64,000 bases of DNA from Streptacidiphilus sp041262165 (GTDB taxonomy: Bacteria; Actinomycetota; Actinomycetes; Streptomycetales; Streptomycetaceae), in contig NZ_JBGCBY010000004.1 of NCBI RefSeq assembly GCF_041262165.1, forward strand, positions 186,001 through 250,000, read 5' to 3'. A program made the position numbers and the translations under genes. The notes under the pieces were generated by a model. It was not told where the DNA came from and did no database searches. It worked only from the letters and a program-made list of their open reading frames with translations. Numbering within the stretch: position 1 is the stretch's first letter; every line of letters starts with the position of its first letter. Positions 16,801 through 26,561 of this stretch are shown here, piece after piece.

Positions 16801-19800
16801 CTGCTCTTGATGGATGTGGTGGTGGTGTCGAAGGCTGCGGTTTTGCGTCCCATCTCGTCGTAGTTGTACGAGATCTTGCGTCCGCGAGCGTCGGTGGTCG
16901 ACGTCACCAGTCCGGCGTTGTCATACACGGTCGTGGTGGTACCCGTGTCGGGGTCGGTGCTGGAGATTTTGCGCCCGAGCAGGTCATAGCTGGAGGTCCA
17001 GGTGTGCGCGGGGATGGTCGCGGTGGCCTGGTCGGTCTGCGATATCTGGTTGCCCGAGGGATCGTAACCGTAGGTGACGGTGTCCGGGGTAGTGCTGCCG
17101 GGCTGGTACTGCAGGAGCTGGGTGGTGTGACCGCGGGCGTCGGTGATCGTGGAGGTCTTGGTGGCGCCCTGCGGCGGGGTGACGTCGGTGCGGTCCGAGC
17201 CCGCATAGGTGGTCTGTGTGTCCCAGGTCTGGGTGGCCAGGTGGTAGGCGATCTGGTCGGTCGGACGCCCGATCCCGTCATACACGGTGCCTGAGGAGGA
17301 GGGGACCTGGTTGTCGGGCGCCTGGACCAGAGTGGTGGAGGGGGCGCCGCTGTTGTAGTAGGCGTTGTCGGTCTTCTGGACCCAGCCGTGGGAGTCGTAG
17401 AACGTATCGGTGATGTTCCGGCCGCCGTCCACGGTGCCGGTCTGGGTCTCCACCGGGCGCAGCATCGCGTCGTACAGCGAGATCTGGCTGCGGTAGGTGC
17501 CGTCGTTATTCAGCACCTGGGTGGTGACGGTGGAGGGTGCGGCGTTGGTCAGGTTGTAGCTGTAGCGGGTGTTGGGCTGGTTGGGGTTGGCCGTCTGGCT
17601 GAACCCGGGGGCCCAAACCCCGGTCAGCCGGCCCAGCGGGTCGTACGTGGAGGTGGTGACCAGACCGGAGGCGTCCACGGTCTTGGTGGTCTCACCGCGG
17701 GTGGGGTCGTAGAACGTGGAGCTCTTGAACCCGGCGGTCTGACCCGAGACCAGCGGCAAGGTGACGTCGACCTCGGTCGGTGAGGCACCGGTAGCCGGAA
17801 GGTAGGCGGTGGTGGTGACGCGGTTGTCGCCGTTGGTCGAAGAGATCTCGCGCCCGTACTGGTCAAAGCTGCTGCGGTCGACCGTCGTCCAGGTGGGGGT
17901 GCCGTCGGCGGCGACCACGCTGGCCTTGTCGACGCGGGTGACGTCGCCCGCTGTGGGGGCGGTGCCGGCAGTGGTGGAGCCGTCGTAGAACACCTGCTCG
18001 TCACTGACCAGGTTCTGCGGATACACCGGGGTGGCGCCACATGACACCGACAGGGTGGTGATGCGGACCGGGTCGGGCAGCAGGTTGCCGCTGGCGTCCT
18101 TGGCGTAGGTGGTGCGCACGCACTTGTCGTCGCTGCTGGTGGAGGTGTCGCCCTTGTCGTCGACCTGGGTGGGCAGCCCGGAGCCGGCGTCGAAGGTGGT
18201 GTCGGTCTCGGTGGTGCGCGGTTTGCCGTCGGCCTTGGTGGTCGTGGTGCGTACCCGGGTGGTGTTGACCTGGCGTGCGGTCAGCGGGCCCAGGCCCGCC
18301 GCGGTGCGGTCCTGGGTGGCGGTGACCGGGCCCAGCCAGGGGTCGGTCACGGTGTCGCCCAGCAGCGCTCCGCCGTCGCCGTTGTACGACAGCGTCTCGA
18401 AGGTCTGGCCGGCGTACTCGTTGTGGTCGGCCTGGGGGTCGTCGGCGGCGTGGTCGTTTAGGGTGACGCTGCGCGTGCCGGTCTTGGTCTTGTCGCCGTC
18501 CATGCCGCGGAAAAACAGGGCCGACTTCAGGGTCGATCCCGTGCCGGGGGCGCCGGTGCGGGTGTCGACCTGGGCGAAGCCGCGCCACTGGTCCCAGGTG
18601 CGGTACTGGGCCTGGGTGCCGGGGCTGTCGTCGAAGTGCCAGGCACCGCCGCCGGCGTAGTTGTAGTCGGTCTCGGTGGTGGCGCCGCCGCCGGTGGGGT
18701 CGGTCTGGGTGACCGTGGTGACCACGTACTTGTTGAACCAGTCCAGGATCGGGACGGTCAGGCCCGGCGGGGTCCAGTACGCCGGGTAGCACAGCCAGGT
18801 GTTGGTGTCCTCGCCCGGAAGCACCACGCTGGTGCCCACCCGGTTGTCACAGGCCGGGATGGCGGGGTTGGTGCCATAGGCGGCCTGGTAGTTGGCGTAG
18901 TTGACCTGGATGACGCTGCCGGTCTCGGTGGTGACCTTGTACAGGCGTCCGCGGGTGATCGGCTGGTAGCCGGTCAGCGAGGAAACCCGGTTGGCGATCA
19001 TCCGCGGGGTGAAAATCACCGGCTTCAGCTGGGCGGTGCCTCCGACCTGGCCGGTGCGCTGGATCTGGGTGAGCCACAGCGATGGTGGGGTCGCGTCGCC
19101 GGTCGGCGGGAAGGAGTAGCTGAGCGCCCAGGAGTCCACCGGGGTCTGCGTGGTGCCCACTAGGGCGGTGGTGCGGATCCCGGTCAGTTCCTTGGTGGTC
19201 CAGAACGAGGCGCCGTGGTTGTTGCACGTCCCCGTTGAGGGGCAGTTCTGGTCGTAGGGCACGTCGGGCCAGTGCGGGGCACTCGAGGAGTTCAGGACCG
19301 CAGTGCTGCAGTCGAAGCCGCCGCTGGTGTCGCAGCGCTCGGAGACGTCGAAGTGCAGTTGCGCGGCCGGCGGCTGGGCGCTGTCGTAGACGTGTCCGGC
19401 CCGCTGGCCGTAGCTGACGTGGTCCAGCCAGCTGTCGCGGATGTAGGAGACCGGGGTGGTGCCGTTGTCGGCGCCGTAGTAGTTGGTGGCCTGCTGGTAC
19501 CAGTAGCTGACCGCGTCCTGGTGCGAGTCGACCACGTAGTCCAGGTGCCACTTGTAGGCCTGGTTGCACGAGGAGGCTGCGAAGGTGGCCGCGTGGCAGG
19601 GCTCGGTTGGGTCGTTGCCGTAGACCGGGACGGTGTCCACCGAGTTGGTGGTCGCCGCCCCCGTGGTCCAGCCCGGGAGCCGGTTCAGGCCGAAGTAGTA
19701 GGAGGTGCCGCCGGTGGTGACGACCCAGTACTGGTTGCTGTTGTCGCCGTTGACGGTGTCGGTTTTGACCTGGATCTGTTCGCCGTTGTCGCTCTGCGGG

Positions 19801-21065
19801 CGCCAGCCGCCGGACGCGTCGTGCACCAGGGTGGTGGAGGAGCCGTTCAGCGACAGGGTGAGCGTGTCGGCCGCGTCCGACCAGCACATGTCCCCGGTCT
19901 TGGGGGTGTTGTTGGTGGAGTTGGAGTCCTGCGAGCAGGGCGTGAAGTCCCGTTCGACGTAGTTCTGGGAGTCTGACCATCCGTCACCGGCCCAGCCTGC
20001 CTGCGGCGAGGTGGCAGAGGTGCGGCCGTCCACGGCCTGCGAGTTGTAGCCCAGTCCCGCCGTGGGCTGCAGGCCGCCGGGCACGGTGGGAATGCTGATC
20101 GGGTAGGACCACGAGAAGCCGCCGGCCCCCGAGCCGCCGGACCACTGCCCGTCGGGGGTCAACTGACTGGCACCGGTGAAGGATCCACCGTCGCCTGAGC
20201 CGGTGGCCTGCGCCGCCAGCACCATCGTCCCGGAGGTGGACGCCGAACCGGCCACAGCCGCACTACGGACAGAGCCCGTGTTGGTCGGACTTGCCGCGGC
20301 GAGCGGAACCACCGCTGAGACCTGGTTGCTCTTAGCGGTGTTCGTGGTGACCAGCGGCGTCTGGGTGCGGCATGCAGCCACCTGCGGTGTGGTCAGCGCG
20401 CATGCGGGCATGGCGTACAGCTTCAGGCGCGATCCCCAGCCCGCCCCGTACGCGTCGGCGAAGGCGCGGTAGTCCAGCGCTACCTTGGCCGATTGGGCGG
20501 CGGTCCCGGTATCGGTGCGGGACACCGAGAGCACGACACCCCGCACTCCCAGCCGGCTGCTGGTGGCCTGGTCCGCGACCTGCACATGCGCCTTCACCGA
20601 GGCAGGAGCGGCAGCGGCGGTCGGTGCGAGACCGCGGGACTGCGGGACTGCGGGACCCGCAGGGAGCGCGCTCAGCGTCACCGGCAGCCGGCCGACCTGG
20701 ACCGGTACCGTGCCCGGCGCCGCGGCCGCGTTGGCGGGAGTACCTGGCGCGGTGGAGGCGGGCACCGCCACCGTGACGTCAAAGGCGCCGCTAGCGGGCA
20801 GGGTTGTATGGCGCGGAGCTGATGGCAGATGCCCGGATGCCTTGGGCGACGCATGTCCTGCGACGGGGGTCACGGGTATCGACCGGGTCTGTGCTGGAGC
20901 GGCCCCGTAGCCCTGGCGGGGCTTGGCCGCGGCAGCGACCGCCGGGCCGCCGTCCACCATGGGCACCAGGACCGCAGCCACCGTCAATGCGGCGGTCGAC
21001 CACCGCACACGCCGGGGGATGGCACCGCGCCGGAAAAGGCTGGACCTGGACCGGCCGCCATTCAC
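13890..21065 (-). CDS. Secreted RHS/YD-repeat polymorphic toxin with Hint domain and C-terminal toxin tip
   Basis: A 2391-residue RHS protein. GTG 21065 is preceded by GGGGAG at 7 bases. Residues 1-47 form an export signal (Arg-rich, then STAALTVAAVLVPMVDGG and an AVAAAA cleavage-like site). An SpvB/TcdB-like front part is followed by many YD repeats (for example YDASGNTTSRTSQAGTDTLTYD), ending in the conserved RHS core end LGAREYDPSTGKFLSPDPL (~1890). A Hint domain lies at ~2125-2288 (SFIAGTQVAMADGSTKKI ... LAGTTPVLVHN). The last ~100 residues (from DSGNSVSVDDLTSAQQ) form the variable toxin tip, with PGRVPGSYALYAKIV and VAHVKDKF; no toxin family recognised. Such proteins form a cocoon and release the tip by autocleavage. 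The first Hint residue is Ala (AHSF) where Cys is usual. Confidence 0.92.
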   Translation of the reverse strand: MNGGRSRSSLFRRGAIPRRVRWSTAALTVAAVLVPMVDGGPAVAAAAKPRQGYGAAPAQTRSIPVTPVAGHASPKASGHLPSAPRHTTLPASGAFDVTVAVPASTAPGTPANAAAAPGTVPVQVGRLPVTLSALPAGPAVPQSRGLAPTAAAAPASVKAHVQVADQATSSRLGVRGVVLSVSRTDTGTAAQSAKVALDYRAFADAYGAGWGSRLKLYAMPACALTTPQVAACRTQTPLVTTNTAKSNQVSAVVPLAAASPTNTGSVRSAAVAGSASTSGTMVLAAQATGSGDGGSFTGASQLTPDGQWSGGSGAGGFSWSYPISIPTVPGGLQPTAGLGYNSQAVDGRTSATSPQAGWAGDGWSDSQNYVERDFTPCSQDSNSTNNTPKTGDMCWSDAADTLTLSLNGSSTTLVHDASGGWRPQSDNGEQIQVKTDTVNGDNSNQYWVVTTGGTSYYFGLNRLPGWTTGAATTNSVDTVPVYGNDPTEPCHAATFAASSCNQAYKWHLDYVVDSHQDAVSYWYQQATNYYGADNGTTPVSYIRDSWLDHVSYGQRAGHVYDSAQPPAAQLHFDVSERCDTSGGFDCSTAVLNSSSAPHWPDVPYDQNCPSTGTCNNHGASFWTTKELTGIRTTALVGTTQTPVDSWALSYSFPPTGDATPPSLWLTQIQRTGQVGGTAQLKPVIFTPRMIANRVSSLTGYQPITRGRLYKVTTETGSVIQVNYANYQAAYGTNPAIPACDNRVGTSVVLPGEDTNTWLCYPAYWTPPGLTVPILDWFNKYVVTTVTQTDPTGGGATTETDYNYAGGGAWHFDDSPGTQAQYRTWDQWRGFAQVDTRTGAPGTGSTLKSALFFRGMDGDKTKTGTRSVTLNDHAADDPQADHNEYAGQTFETLSYNGDGGALLGDTVTDPWLGPVTATQDRTAAGLGPLTARQVNTTRVRTTTTKADGKPRTTETDTTFDAGSGLPTQVDDKGDTSTSSDDKCVRTTYAKDASGNLLPDPVRITTLSVSCGATPVYPQNLVSDEQVFYDGSTTAGTAPTAGDVTRVDKASVVAADGTPTWTTVDRSSFDQYGREISSTNGDNRVTTTAYLPATGASPTEVDVTLPLVSGQTAGFKSSTFYDPTRGETTKTVDASGLVTTSTYDPLGRLTGVWAPGFSQTANPNQPNTRYSYNLTNAAPSTVTTQVLNNDGTYRSQISLYDAMLRPVETQTGTVDGGRNITDTFYDSHGWVQKTDNAYYNSGAPSTTLVQAPDNQVPSSSGTVYDGIGRPTDQIAYHLATQTWDTQTTYAGSDRTDVTPPQGATKTSTITDARGHTTQLLQYQPGSTTPDTVTYGYDPSGNQISQTDQATATIPAHTWTSSYDLLGRKISSTDPDTGTTTTVYDNAGLVTSTTDARGRKISYNYDEMGRKTAAFDTTTTSIKSSANKLQSYVYDSLAKGQPTSSSSYYNGNAYTTAVSGYDTHGWTQGTYTTVPTSEGALAGTYSTSYTYSYTGQVTSYTDSAAGNLASETIGYGYDQYGQQTSASSASWDYLDKVAYNELGQPLRLTYGPSTNFAQQTLGWDDQTARLTNSTVVTGSGSTTVDNTSYAYANSQVSAGSGLITSITDQQNPGGTGAATDTQCYGYDYLQRLTSAWTGTDACAATPAVGNSPSVGGPNPYWRSWTYDQQGNRLTQVNHDIAGVTANDVTTTNTPVGGTGNTATGTNPGSPAHGLVKASGSNAAGAIAGSTINYTYDASGNTTSRTSQAGTDTLTYDTEGKLFSLATTGSTTETTNYRYDASGNLLIRQDNQATTLFVGDEEITLNQGATQASAVRYIAVAGMTVAVHDATGQVFYTIPNQQGTNQLEISASNTASVNRRSYTPFGQDRTSPTFSWMGDKGFVGGQRDDTTGLTNLGAREYDPSTGKFLSPDPLIASGDPQQWNAYAYANNSPVSKTDPEGLVTRITDGDGNPQWIVTGARNSAQDNQSWGGRDLGQGDGSGKTTVAQATADQQAAQAEAAAQARAAATASAVAAAAKANKEGLLHKIISLVGDLIGVTDAVNCFTKGDVMGCISTALNFVPWGKIFKAMKVGVEAFKVWHAIEHAEEAIKGAEDIEHAAVAAEDGARAEAEAANAEVAAAKQDAAAGCPAGAHSFIAGTQVAMADGSTKKIQDIHAGDLVLATDPQTGLSRPETVVQLITTTTDHDFTQLTLATTGHGAHAPPAKDSNSKTNQATHPKTAVITTTWHHPFWNATTHQWTNASQLTAGTQLRQPDATTPNVTVVRNYHATATTYDLTVTELHTYYVLAGTTPVLVHNDSGNSVSVDDLTSAQQSNYKRYIKKLPAAALDTEITSAGDGAVQFETRVPGRVPGSYALYAKIVNAAGDTTAYNKTTVVPDGSVAHVKDKFNPSHPPC

Positions 21066-21452
21066 CTGGAATCTCCCCGCAGTCGTGCAGACAGTGAAAA
21101 CCAGGGAAATCTAGCAGCAATCGCTCTCCATACGGAATACCGCCAGATGAATTCCCCAGAGACGCCAGACGATCAACGGACACAGGCCCCCATAAGGGGG
21201 CGAGATGATCTTAAGTGATCCATATCTCTACAGGAAGAACACTTGGGATACACCTGTACATGACATGACATTCGGCCACACGAACTGTGCGCGGAATTCC
21301 CAGCTCTGAGGGTACGGATTCGAGGAGATACTCGAACTCCATGACGTCCTGCTTTGATATCGCTTGCCGGAAAACAGGTCGCACAGATAGCTTCGGCAGG
21401 TCCTCTGCCGTCATATTCGGCTGCGGTGTCTCTCAACGATTAGGGGTCCGGT
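21066..21452. promoter_or_regulatory. Divergent intergenic region between the RHS gene and the LamG protein gene
   Basis: This 387-bp region must hold the divergent promoters of both large secreted proteins. Its AT content is higher than its surroundings. It holds a compact hairpin (GCCCCC-ATAA-GGGGGC, 21186-21201) that could end stray transcription or act as a regulatory structure. A 67-codon frame on the minus strand (21211-21414) lacks a ribosome site and is not called. Confidence 0.5.
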
Positions 21453-24400
21453 ATGCGTCAGCATCCTCCGATACGTTCTCGGGGATCCTCCCGCCGGCGC
21501 AGATCAGTCACGGCGGCCTTCACCGCCGCGGTACTGCTCGGTACGGCAGTGCCCGCGCTGACCCTGGCCGCGGCCACCAGCGCGCAGGCCGACGCCAGCC
21601 AGGGCCTGGTCGCGCAGAACAGGCCGATGGGCACCCAGACCCCGCCAGGCACCGACACGCTGCCGCTGCCCGCCGACACCCAACTGACCCGCGCCCAGCA
21701 GAGCGCCCTCAACTCGGCTCGCACGACAGCCATATCGAGCGGCCGGACCGTGGTGGTAGACGCGCTGTCCACGCAGACCTCGAGCGTGAGCGTCCTGGCC
21801 TCGGGCCGACTCATCTACAACGCGAGTGTGCTGCCGACGAGAGTCAAGCACGGCAAGTCCTGGGTCCCGATCGACACCACGTTGAAGGCCGTGCCCGGCG
21901 GCGGGTTCGCCCCCGCCGCATCGCCCGGCCAAGTGGCCTTCTCCGGCGGCGGCGCCCAGCCGCTGGTGACGATGACCGCGCCCGGGGGCGTCTCGCTCGC
22001 CCTGACCTGGCCGACCCGCCTGCCCACCCCCACCGCCAACGGTTCCACACTGACCTTCCCCTCGGTGCTGCCCTCGGTGGACCTCCAGGTCACCGCGACC
22101 ACAGTCGGCGGCTTCACCGAAACGCTCGTGGTCAAGTCCGCTGCAGCAGCAACCAACCCGGCCCTGGCCAGTCTCACGCTCGGCACCCAAGCCCACGGGG
22201 TGAAGGTCACCTCCGACGGGCACGGCAACCTCAACGCCACCACCCCCATCGGACAGGTCATCTTCCACGCCCCCGCCCCCGCCATGTGGGACAGCAGCAC
22301 CACCCCCACCGCGCCCGCGACCAAGACCGCAGGCACCATGCGCACAGCGGCGACCCCCGTCAACCCCGCTCCAGCGATCGCCTCCACCCCCACCACCCCC
22401 GGCAGCGCAGCGAAGGTCGCAGCCGTGGCCGACCGGGTGCACGGAAGCACCATCACCCTGGTCCCGGACAAGTCCCTGCTGACCAACAAGGCCACCAAGT
22501 ATCCACTTTTCGTGGACCCCACCTGGACCGCGCTGTGGACCACCGGCTACAAGCAGCACTTCGCCGAAGTCCAGGAAGGCTGCTCCACCGCACAGAACTT
22601 CGACTCCACCACCTACGGCAACCCCGGCGTGGGTGACAACACCTTCACCGGCTGCATCGGCATCGAACGCGCCTACTACCAGCTCGGCATCCCCAGCACG
22701 ATCTACGGTGCGACCGTCCACAAGGCCACGTTCAACCTCCAGGAGACCTACAGCGCCAGCTGCAGCGTCTCCGACAGCATCAACCTGCGCTGGGCCGGCG
22801 CCATCGGCACCACCACCAGCTGGCGGAACCAGCCCGGCTCCAGCTACCTGACCTCCGCCAACATCGGCCCCGCCTGCACCAGCCAGCCCTCCACCGGCTT
22901 CGACATCACCTCCACCATCGGCAGCGCCGCCACCAACCGCTGGCCGGACCTGACGTTCGGAGTGTTCAACTCCACCGAGTCCGACAGCACATACTTCAAA
23001 CGCTTCGTGACCAACCCCACCCTCAGCATCGAATACGACCACGCGCCCGGCCAGCCCTGGAGCTGGAACGCCAGCGTCACCGGCAACGACCTGGGCTGCG
23101 CCACCAGCGCCCCCTACCCCCCGCTCGGAAAGTTCGACTCGACATCGTCGATCACCCTGTCCAACCGGGTCTACGACGCTGACGGCGACAGCACCCAAAC
23201 CGCCTACCACTGGTGGGTCGACGGCAGCAGCACCCAACAGACCGGCCTCTCCGTCAACGGGGTCGCCAACTGGGGCACCGCCACCACCGGCATCCCGCAC
23301 AGCTTCATCGCCAACCTCCCCGAGGGCACAGTCGTCGACTGGCGAGTGGCCTGGACCAGCGACGGCGACCTGTACACCTATCCGCCCAGCAGCACCATCT
23401 GCCACTTCGCCGTGTACCAGACCTCCCCGTCCATCAAGGTCGCGCCCGGCACCATCGGTACCGAGAACACCCCCAGTACCTTCACCGCCTCCAGCACCCT
23501 CTCCACCGACCCTGCGGCCAAGTTCGTCTACTCCCTGGACGTCCCACCCCCCAGCAGCAACGCCCCCGCCAACGAGACCGTCACCGCCAGCGGCGGCAGC
23601 GCCACCATCACCACCGTCCCCATGGGCGCGGGCTCCCACACCCTGTACGTGATCGGCTACGACGCGGCAGGCAACGCAACCCCGACCTACCCTCTCCAGT
23701 TCAACGTCCAGGCCACCGCCGGCCACACCTACGCCACACTGAAGGACGCGTTCAACAACACCGGCGTGTCCGACCAGGCCAACACCGCAGGCGCGAACCT
23801 GGACGGATCCGGCTACAGCCTCTCCCTGCAGGCCCTCCAAGCGGCCGGCTGGGCCTCCACCACCAAGGGCCAGAGCGTCCCAGTCACCATCGACGGCGCC
23901 ACCTTCACCAACCTGGCCCCCTATGGAAACGGCCTACACGACAACGTCCTGGCAGACAACCAGACCATCAACTTCCCGTCAGGATCCCAGGGCGAAGCTG
24001 TGGTGGTCCTGGCCACCGGAACCTTTGCCGGGGCCCCCTACCAAGGCACCGACGCAGCCTCGCTCGTCTCGCCCTACACACCCCCTGGCAGCGGGATCTC
24101 GGGCACCGACTGCACGCACAGCCTGGTCACCTGCAACGGCGCGACCGGAACGATCAACTACGCCAACGGCACAACCGGCAACTACAGCCTGGCCGTGCCC
24201 GACTGGGGCAGTGTCGGGAACACCGGCCTGGCCGCACTGACCATGGGCCAGGAGAACACCACCACGACCGCGAACATCTCCCGCCCCACCAACCTGTACG
24301 CCTTCGCGATCCACCTCAAGTCCAGCCTGCAACTCAGTTCGATCACCCTGCCGGATGTCTCCGGACCCGCCAACCCCGGCACCACCAGTGCCACCGACCC

Positions 24401-26456
24401 CACCAACATCACAGGCAACCCCCTCGGTGCTCCGATAAGCGGAATCCCCAGCCTGCACATCCTGGGGATAGCGGTGCGCAACGCCACCACCGACACCGCG
24501 GGCAACACCTGGACCGGGGCCTGGTCCGCACCGGCGGAGAACCAGTACGCCTACACCGGCGGCACCCACTTCACCAACCAGACCTGGCGCACCGCCCTGA
24601 CCCCCAGCGTCAGCGGCACCGGCGTGCGGATCCACCTGTCCAACCAGCAGAGCAAGACACCGCTGACGATCACTCACCTCACGGTCGCCACCCAGAGCGC
24701 CGTCGCATCCTCAGCAACCACGGTGGCGGGCGGCAACACCATCACCACCCCCGGCTTCAGCCCGGTGGCCGCCGCAGCACCGGCGACCGCCACGTTCGGC
24801 ACCACCAACGCCACCTCGGTCACCATCCCCGCAGGCGGTGACCTCTACAGCAACCCCGTCACAGGACAAACCGTCACCGCCAACACCCCGCTGCTCGTGA
24901 GCGCAGCGGTCGCCGACGCCACCACCGTGGAAGGACACCAGTGGGCCACCGGCGCCCACACCTGGATCACCGCCGCCGGCGCCGGCGACCAGACCACGGC
25001 CACCACCGGCAGCGCCTTCACCGCCACCGGGTCGCTCAGCAGTGACAGCGTCAACATCATCTCCGGCCTGGACACCATCACCACCGGCAACCAGAAGACC
25101 GTCGCGGTCCTGGGCGACGGCCTGGTCGGCCCCTACACCTCAGGCAACAAGGCCGCGACCACCGCCTCCGGGCCACGGCTGTCCGAAGCCCTCGCGAACG
25201 CGCTCGCCGGCCAGAGCACCGTGCCCGCCTACGGCATAGTCAATACAGGCATCGAGAACAACAGCCTGAACATCGACTCCGGCGGCAACAGCGGACTGGC
25301 TGCCCTGTCCCGGCTGGACCGCGACATCCTGTCGGAACCAGGCCTGCAGACCGTCGTCATCGACCAGGGACTCGTCGACGCCACCACCATCACGGGATCC
25401 TCGCCGCAGAGCGTGGACACGATGGCCACCGCCTACCTGAACCTGCAGTACCAGCTCACCGCCTGGGGCATCAAGGTCGTCTACGCCGCCATGACGCCCT
25501 GCGGCGCCTACAACACCTGCGCCACCACCGCCGAGGCAGCCCGCAGAACCCTCAACGGCGAGATGACCAAAAACTGGCCCAGCAAAACCCCAGGACAGCT
25601 TGTAACCGTCGTCGGCGAGGACACCGACGCCGCGGTCAGCAACGACACCACCACCATCCCCGAGGTCCTGAAGACCAGCGACCCCGGCGGGACCTTCGAC
25701 AGCGGCGACCACATCAACCTCACCCCCTACGCCAGCGCCACCATGGCCCAAGCCGGCAACTTCACCCTCTCCGATCTCACCCCCAGCCTCGTCCCCGCAC
25801 CCGCCGCCTCGCTCACGTTGGTCTACGACTGGGCCATGAACGACGGAACCGGCACTACCGCCACCGACGGCACCACCGATTTGAACCTCGCCCTGACCGG
25901 CACCACCTGGCCCACCGACCCGTCGATTCTCACGGCCGACCCCTCCCAGGCGAACAGCAACCCCACCGGGACCGTCCTGGGCTTCAACGGGACCACCTCG
26001 GTCGCCACCCCGAGCGCGGGCAACGCGCCTGAGATGCAGACAGACAAGAGCTACGAGATCGACGCCTGGGTCAAACTGACCGCTTTGACCAGCACCGATC
26101 AATGGGTCCTCAGCCAGAGCTCGAGTACCAACAACAACCAGGTGCTCTCCCTGGGCTACAGCGGCACCAGCAAGGACTGGACCCTCACCACCAGGACCTC
26201 CGCCAACACCCTGGTCACCACGACCGGCACCGCCGCCGTCGCCGGTTCCTGGACCCGCTTGCGGGTCACCTACAACCAGCCCACGGGCGGCCTGACCCTG
26301 TACGTCAACGGCGTCGCCGTGGGCGTCAGCACCAACACCGCCCCGGCCTTCGACTCCGCCGGAACTTTCAGCCTCGGCGCCGCCACCACGACCGGCTCCA
26401 CCACCCTGACCGGTCCCTTCCAGGGCTCCCTCTCCCACATCCAAATCTCCGCCTGA
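21453..26456 (+). CDS. Large secreted protein with DNRLRE-like, SGNH-like and LamG domains
   Basis: A 1667-residue exported protein. The N-terminus has an Arg-rich start, a hydrophobic core (AAFTAAVLLGTAVPALTLAA) and an AQA-type cleavage site near residue 47. Residues ~60-330 match the front part seen in actinomycete DNRLRE/RHS-associated proteins. Residues ~365-530 resemble a DNRLRE domain (HFAEVQEGCSTAQNFDS). Ig-like stretches follow. Residues ~1210-1430 resemble an SGNH/GDSL hydrolase but with GDG instead of GDS in block I (VAVLGDGLVG) and LVD instead of GxND in block III, while the block V SGDHIN remains. The last ~215 residues form a LamG-type jellyroll. ATG 21453 follows AGGGG. It is divergent from the RHS toxin, and such proteins are frequent RHS neighbours. 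Confidence 0.82.
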   Translation: MRQHPPIRSRGSSRRRRSVTAAFTAAVLLGTAVPALTLAAATSAQADASQGLVAQNRPMGTQTPPGTDTLPLPADTQLTRAQQSALNSARTTAISSGRTVVVDALSTQTSSVSVLASGRLIYNASVLPTRVKHGKSWVPIDTTLKAVPGGGFAPAASPGQVAFSGGGAQPLVTMTAPGGVSLALTWPTRLPTPTANGSTLTFPSVLPSVDLQVTATTVGGFTETLVVKSAAAATNPALASLTLGTQAHGVKVTSDGHGNLNATTPIGQVIFHAPAPAMWDSSTTPTAPATKTAGTMRTAATPVNPAPAIASTPTTPGSAAKVAAVADRVHGSTITLVPDKSLLTNKATKYPLFVDPTWTALWTTGYKQHFAEVQEGCSTAQNFDSTTYGNPGVGDNTFTGCIGIERAYYQLGIPSTIYGATVHKATFNLQETYSASCSVSDSINLRWAGAIGTTTSWRNQPGSSYLTSANIGPACTSQPSTGFDITSTIGSAATNRWPDLTFGVFNSTESDSTYFKRFVTNPTLSIEYDHAPGQPWSWNASVTGNDLGCATSAPYPPLGKFDSTSSITLSNRVYDADGDSTQTAYHWWVDGSSTQQTGLSVNGVANWGTATTGIPHSFIANLPEGTVVDWRVAWTSDGDLYTYPPSSTICHFAVYQTSPSIKVAPGTIGTENTPSTFTASSTLSTDPAAKFVYSLDVPPPSSNAPANETVTASGGSATITTVPMGAGSHTLYVIGYDAAGNATPTYPLQFNVQATAGHTYATLKDAFNNTGVSDQANTAGANLDGSGYSLSLQALQAAGWASTTKGQSVPVTIDGATFTNLAPYGNGLHDNVLADNQTINFPSGSQGEAVVVLATGTFAGAPYQGTDAASLVSPYTPPGSGISGTDCTHSLVTCNGATGTINYANGTTGNYSLAVPDWGSVGNTGLAALTMGQENTTTTANISRPTNLYAFAIHLKSSLQLSSITLPDVSGPANPGTTSATDPTNITGNPLGAPISGIPSLHILGIAVRNATTDTAGNTWTGAWSAPAENQYAYTGGTHFTNQTWRTALTPSVSGTGVRIHLSNQQSKTPLTITHLTVATQSAVASSATTVAGGNTITTPGFSPVAAAAPATATFGTTNATSVTIPAGGDLYSNPVTGQTVTANTPLLVSAAVADATTVEGHQWATGAHTWITAAGAGDQTTATTGSAFTATGSLSSDSVNIISGLDTITTGNQKTVAVLGDGLVGPYTSGNKAATTASGPRLSEALANALAGQSTVPAYGIVNTGIENNSLNIDSGGNSGLAALSRLDRDILSEPGLQTVVIDQGLVDATTITGSSPQSVDTMATAYLNLQYQLTAWGIKVVYAAMTPCGAYNTCATTAEAARRTLNGEMTKNWPSKTPGQLVTVVGEDTDAAVSNDTTTIPEVLKTSDPGGTFDSGDHINLTPYASATMAQAGNFTLSDLTPSLVPAPAASLTLVYDWAMNDGTGTTATDGTTDLNLALTGTTWPTDPSILTADPSQANSNPTGTVLGFNGTTSVATPSAGNAPEMQTDKSYEIDAWVKLTALTSTDQWVLSQSSSTNNNQVLSLGYSGTSKDWTLTTRTSANTLVTTTGTAAVAGSWTRLRVTYNQPTGGLTLYVNGVAVGVSTNTAPAFDSAGTFSLGAATTTGSTTLTGPFQGSLSHIQISA

Positions 26457-26464
26457 CCACGCAC

Positions 26465-26509
26465 AGGGGTGGGTGCCAACCGGCTCTGCATCGGCCAGCA
26501 CCCACCCCT
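26465..26509. terminator. Strong hairpin between the LamG protein and the M48-like gene
   Basis: AGGGGTGGGTGC (26465-26476) and GCACCCACCCCT (26498-26509) form a perfect 12-bp stem with a 21-base loop, starting 9 bases after the LamG gene stop codon. Confidence 0.8.
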
Positions 26510-26561
26510 GAGCTCAACCGCCACCTCAACCTCAACCCCACCGGACCCAAGGAGCACCACC

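Noticed and set aside
15939..17294. A 451-codon Gly/Val-rich frame opposite the RHS gene
   Set aside because: Complement of Tyr/Asp/Thr-rich YD repeats; no ribosome site or motif.
21211..21414. A 67-codon minus-strand frame in the divergent RHS/LamG promoter region
   Set aside because: No ribosome site and weak third-position bias; more likely untranslated leader sequence.
21504..23840. A 778-codon frame on the minus strand opposite the LamG-domain gene
   Set aside because: Gly/Val/Ala-rich mirror of a Thr/Ala-rich secreted protein; no motifs. GC bias alone keeps it open.
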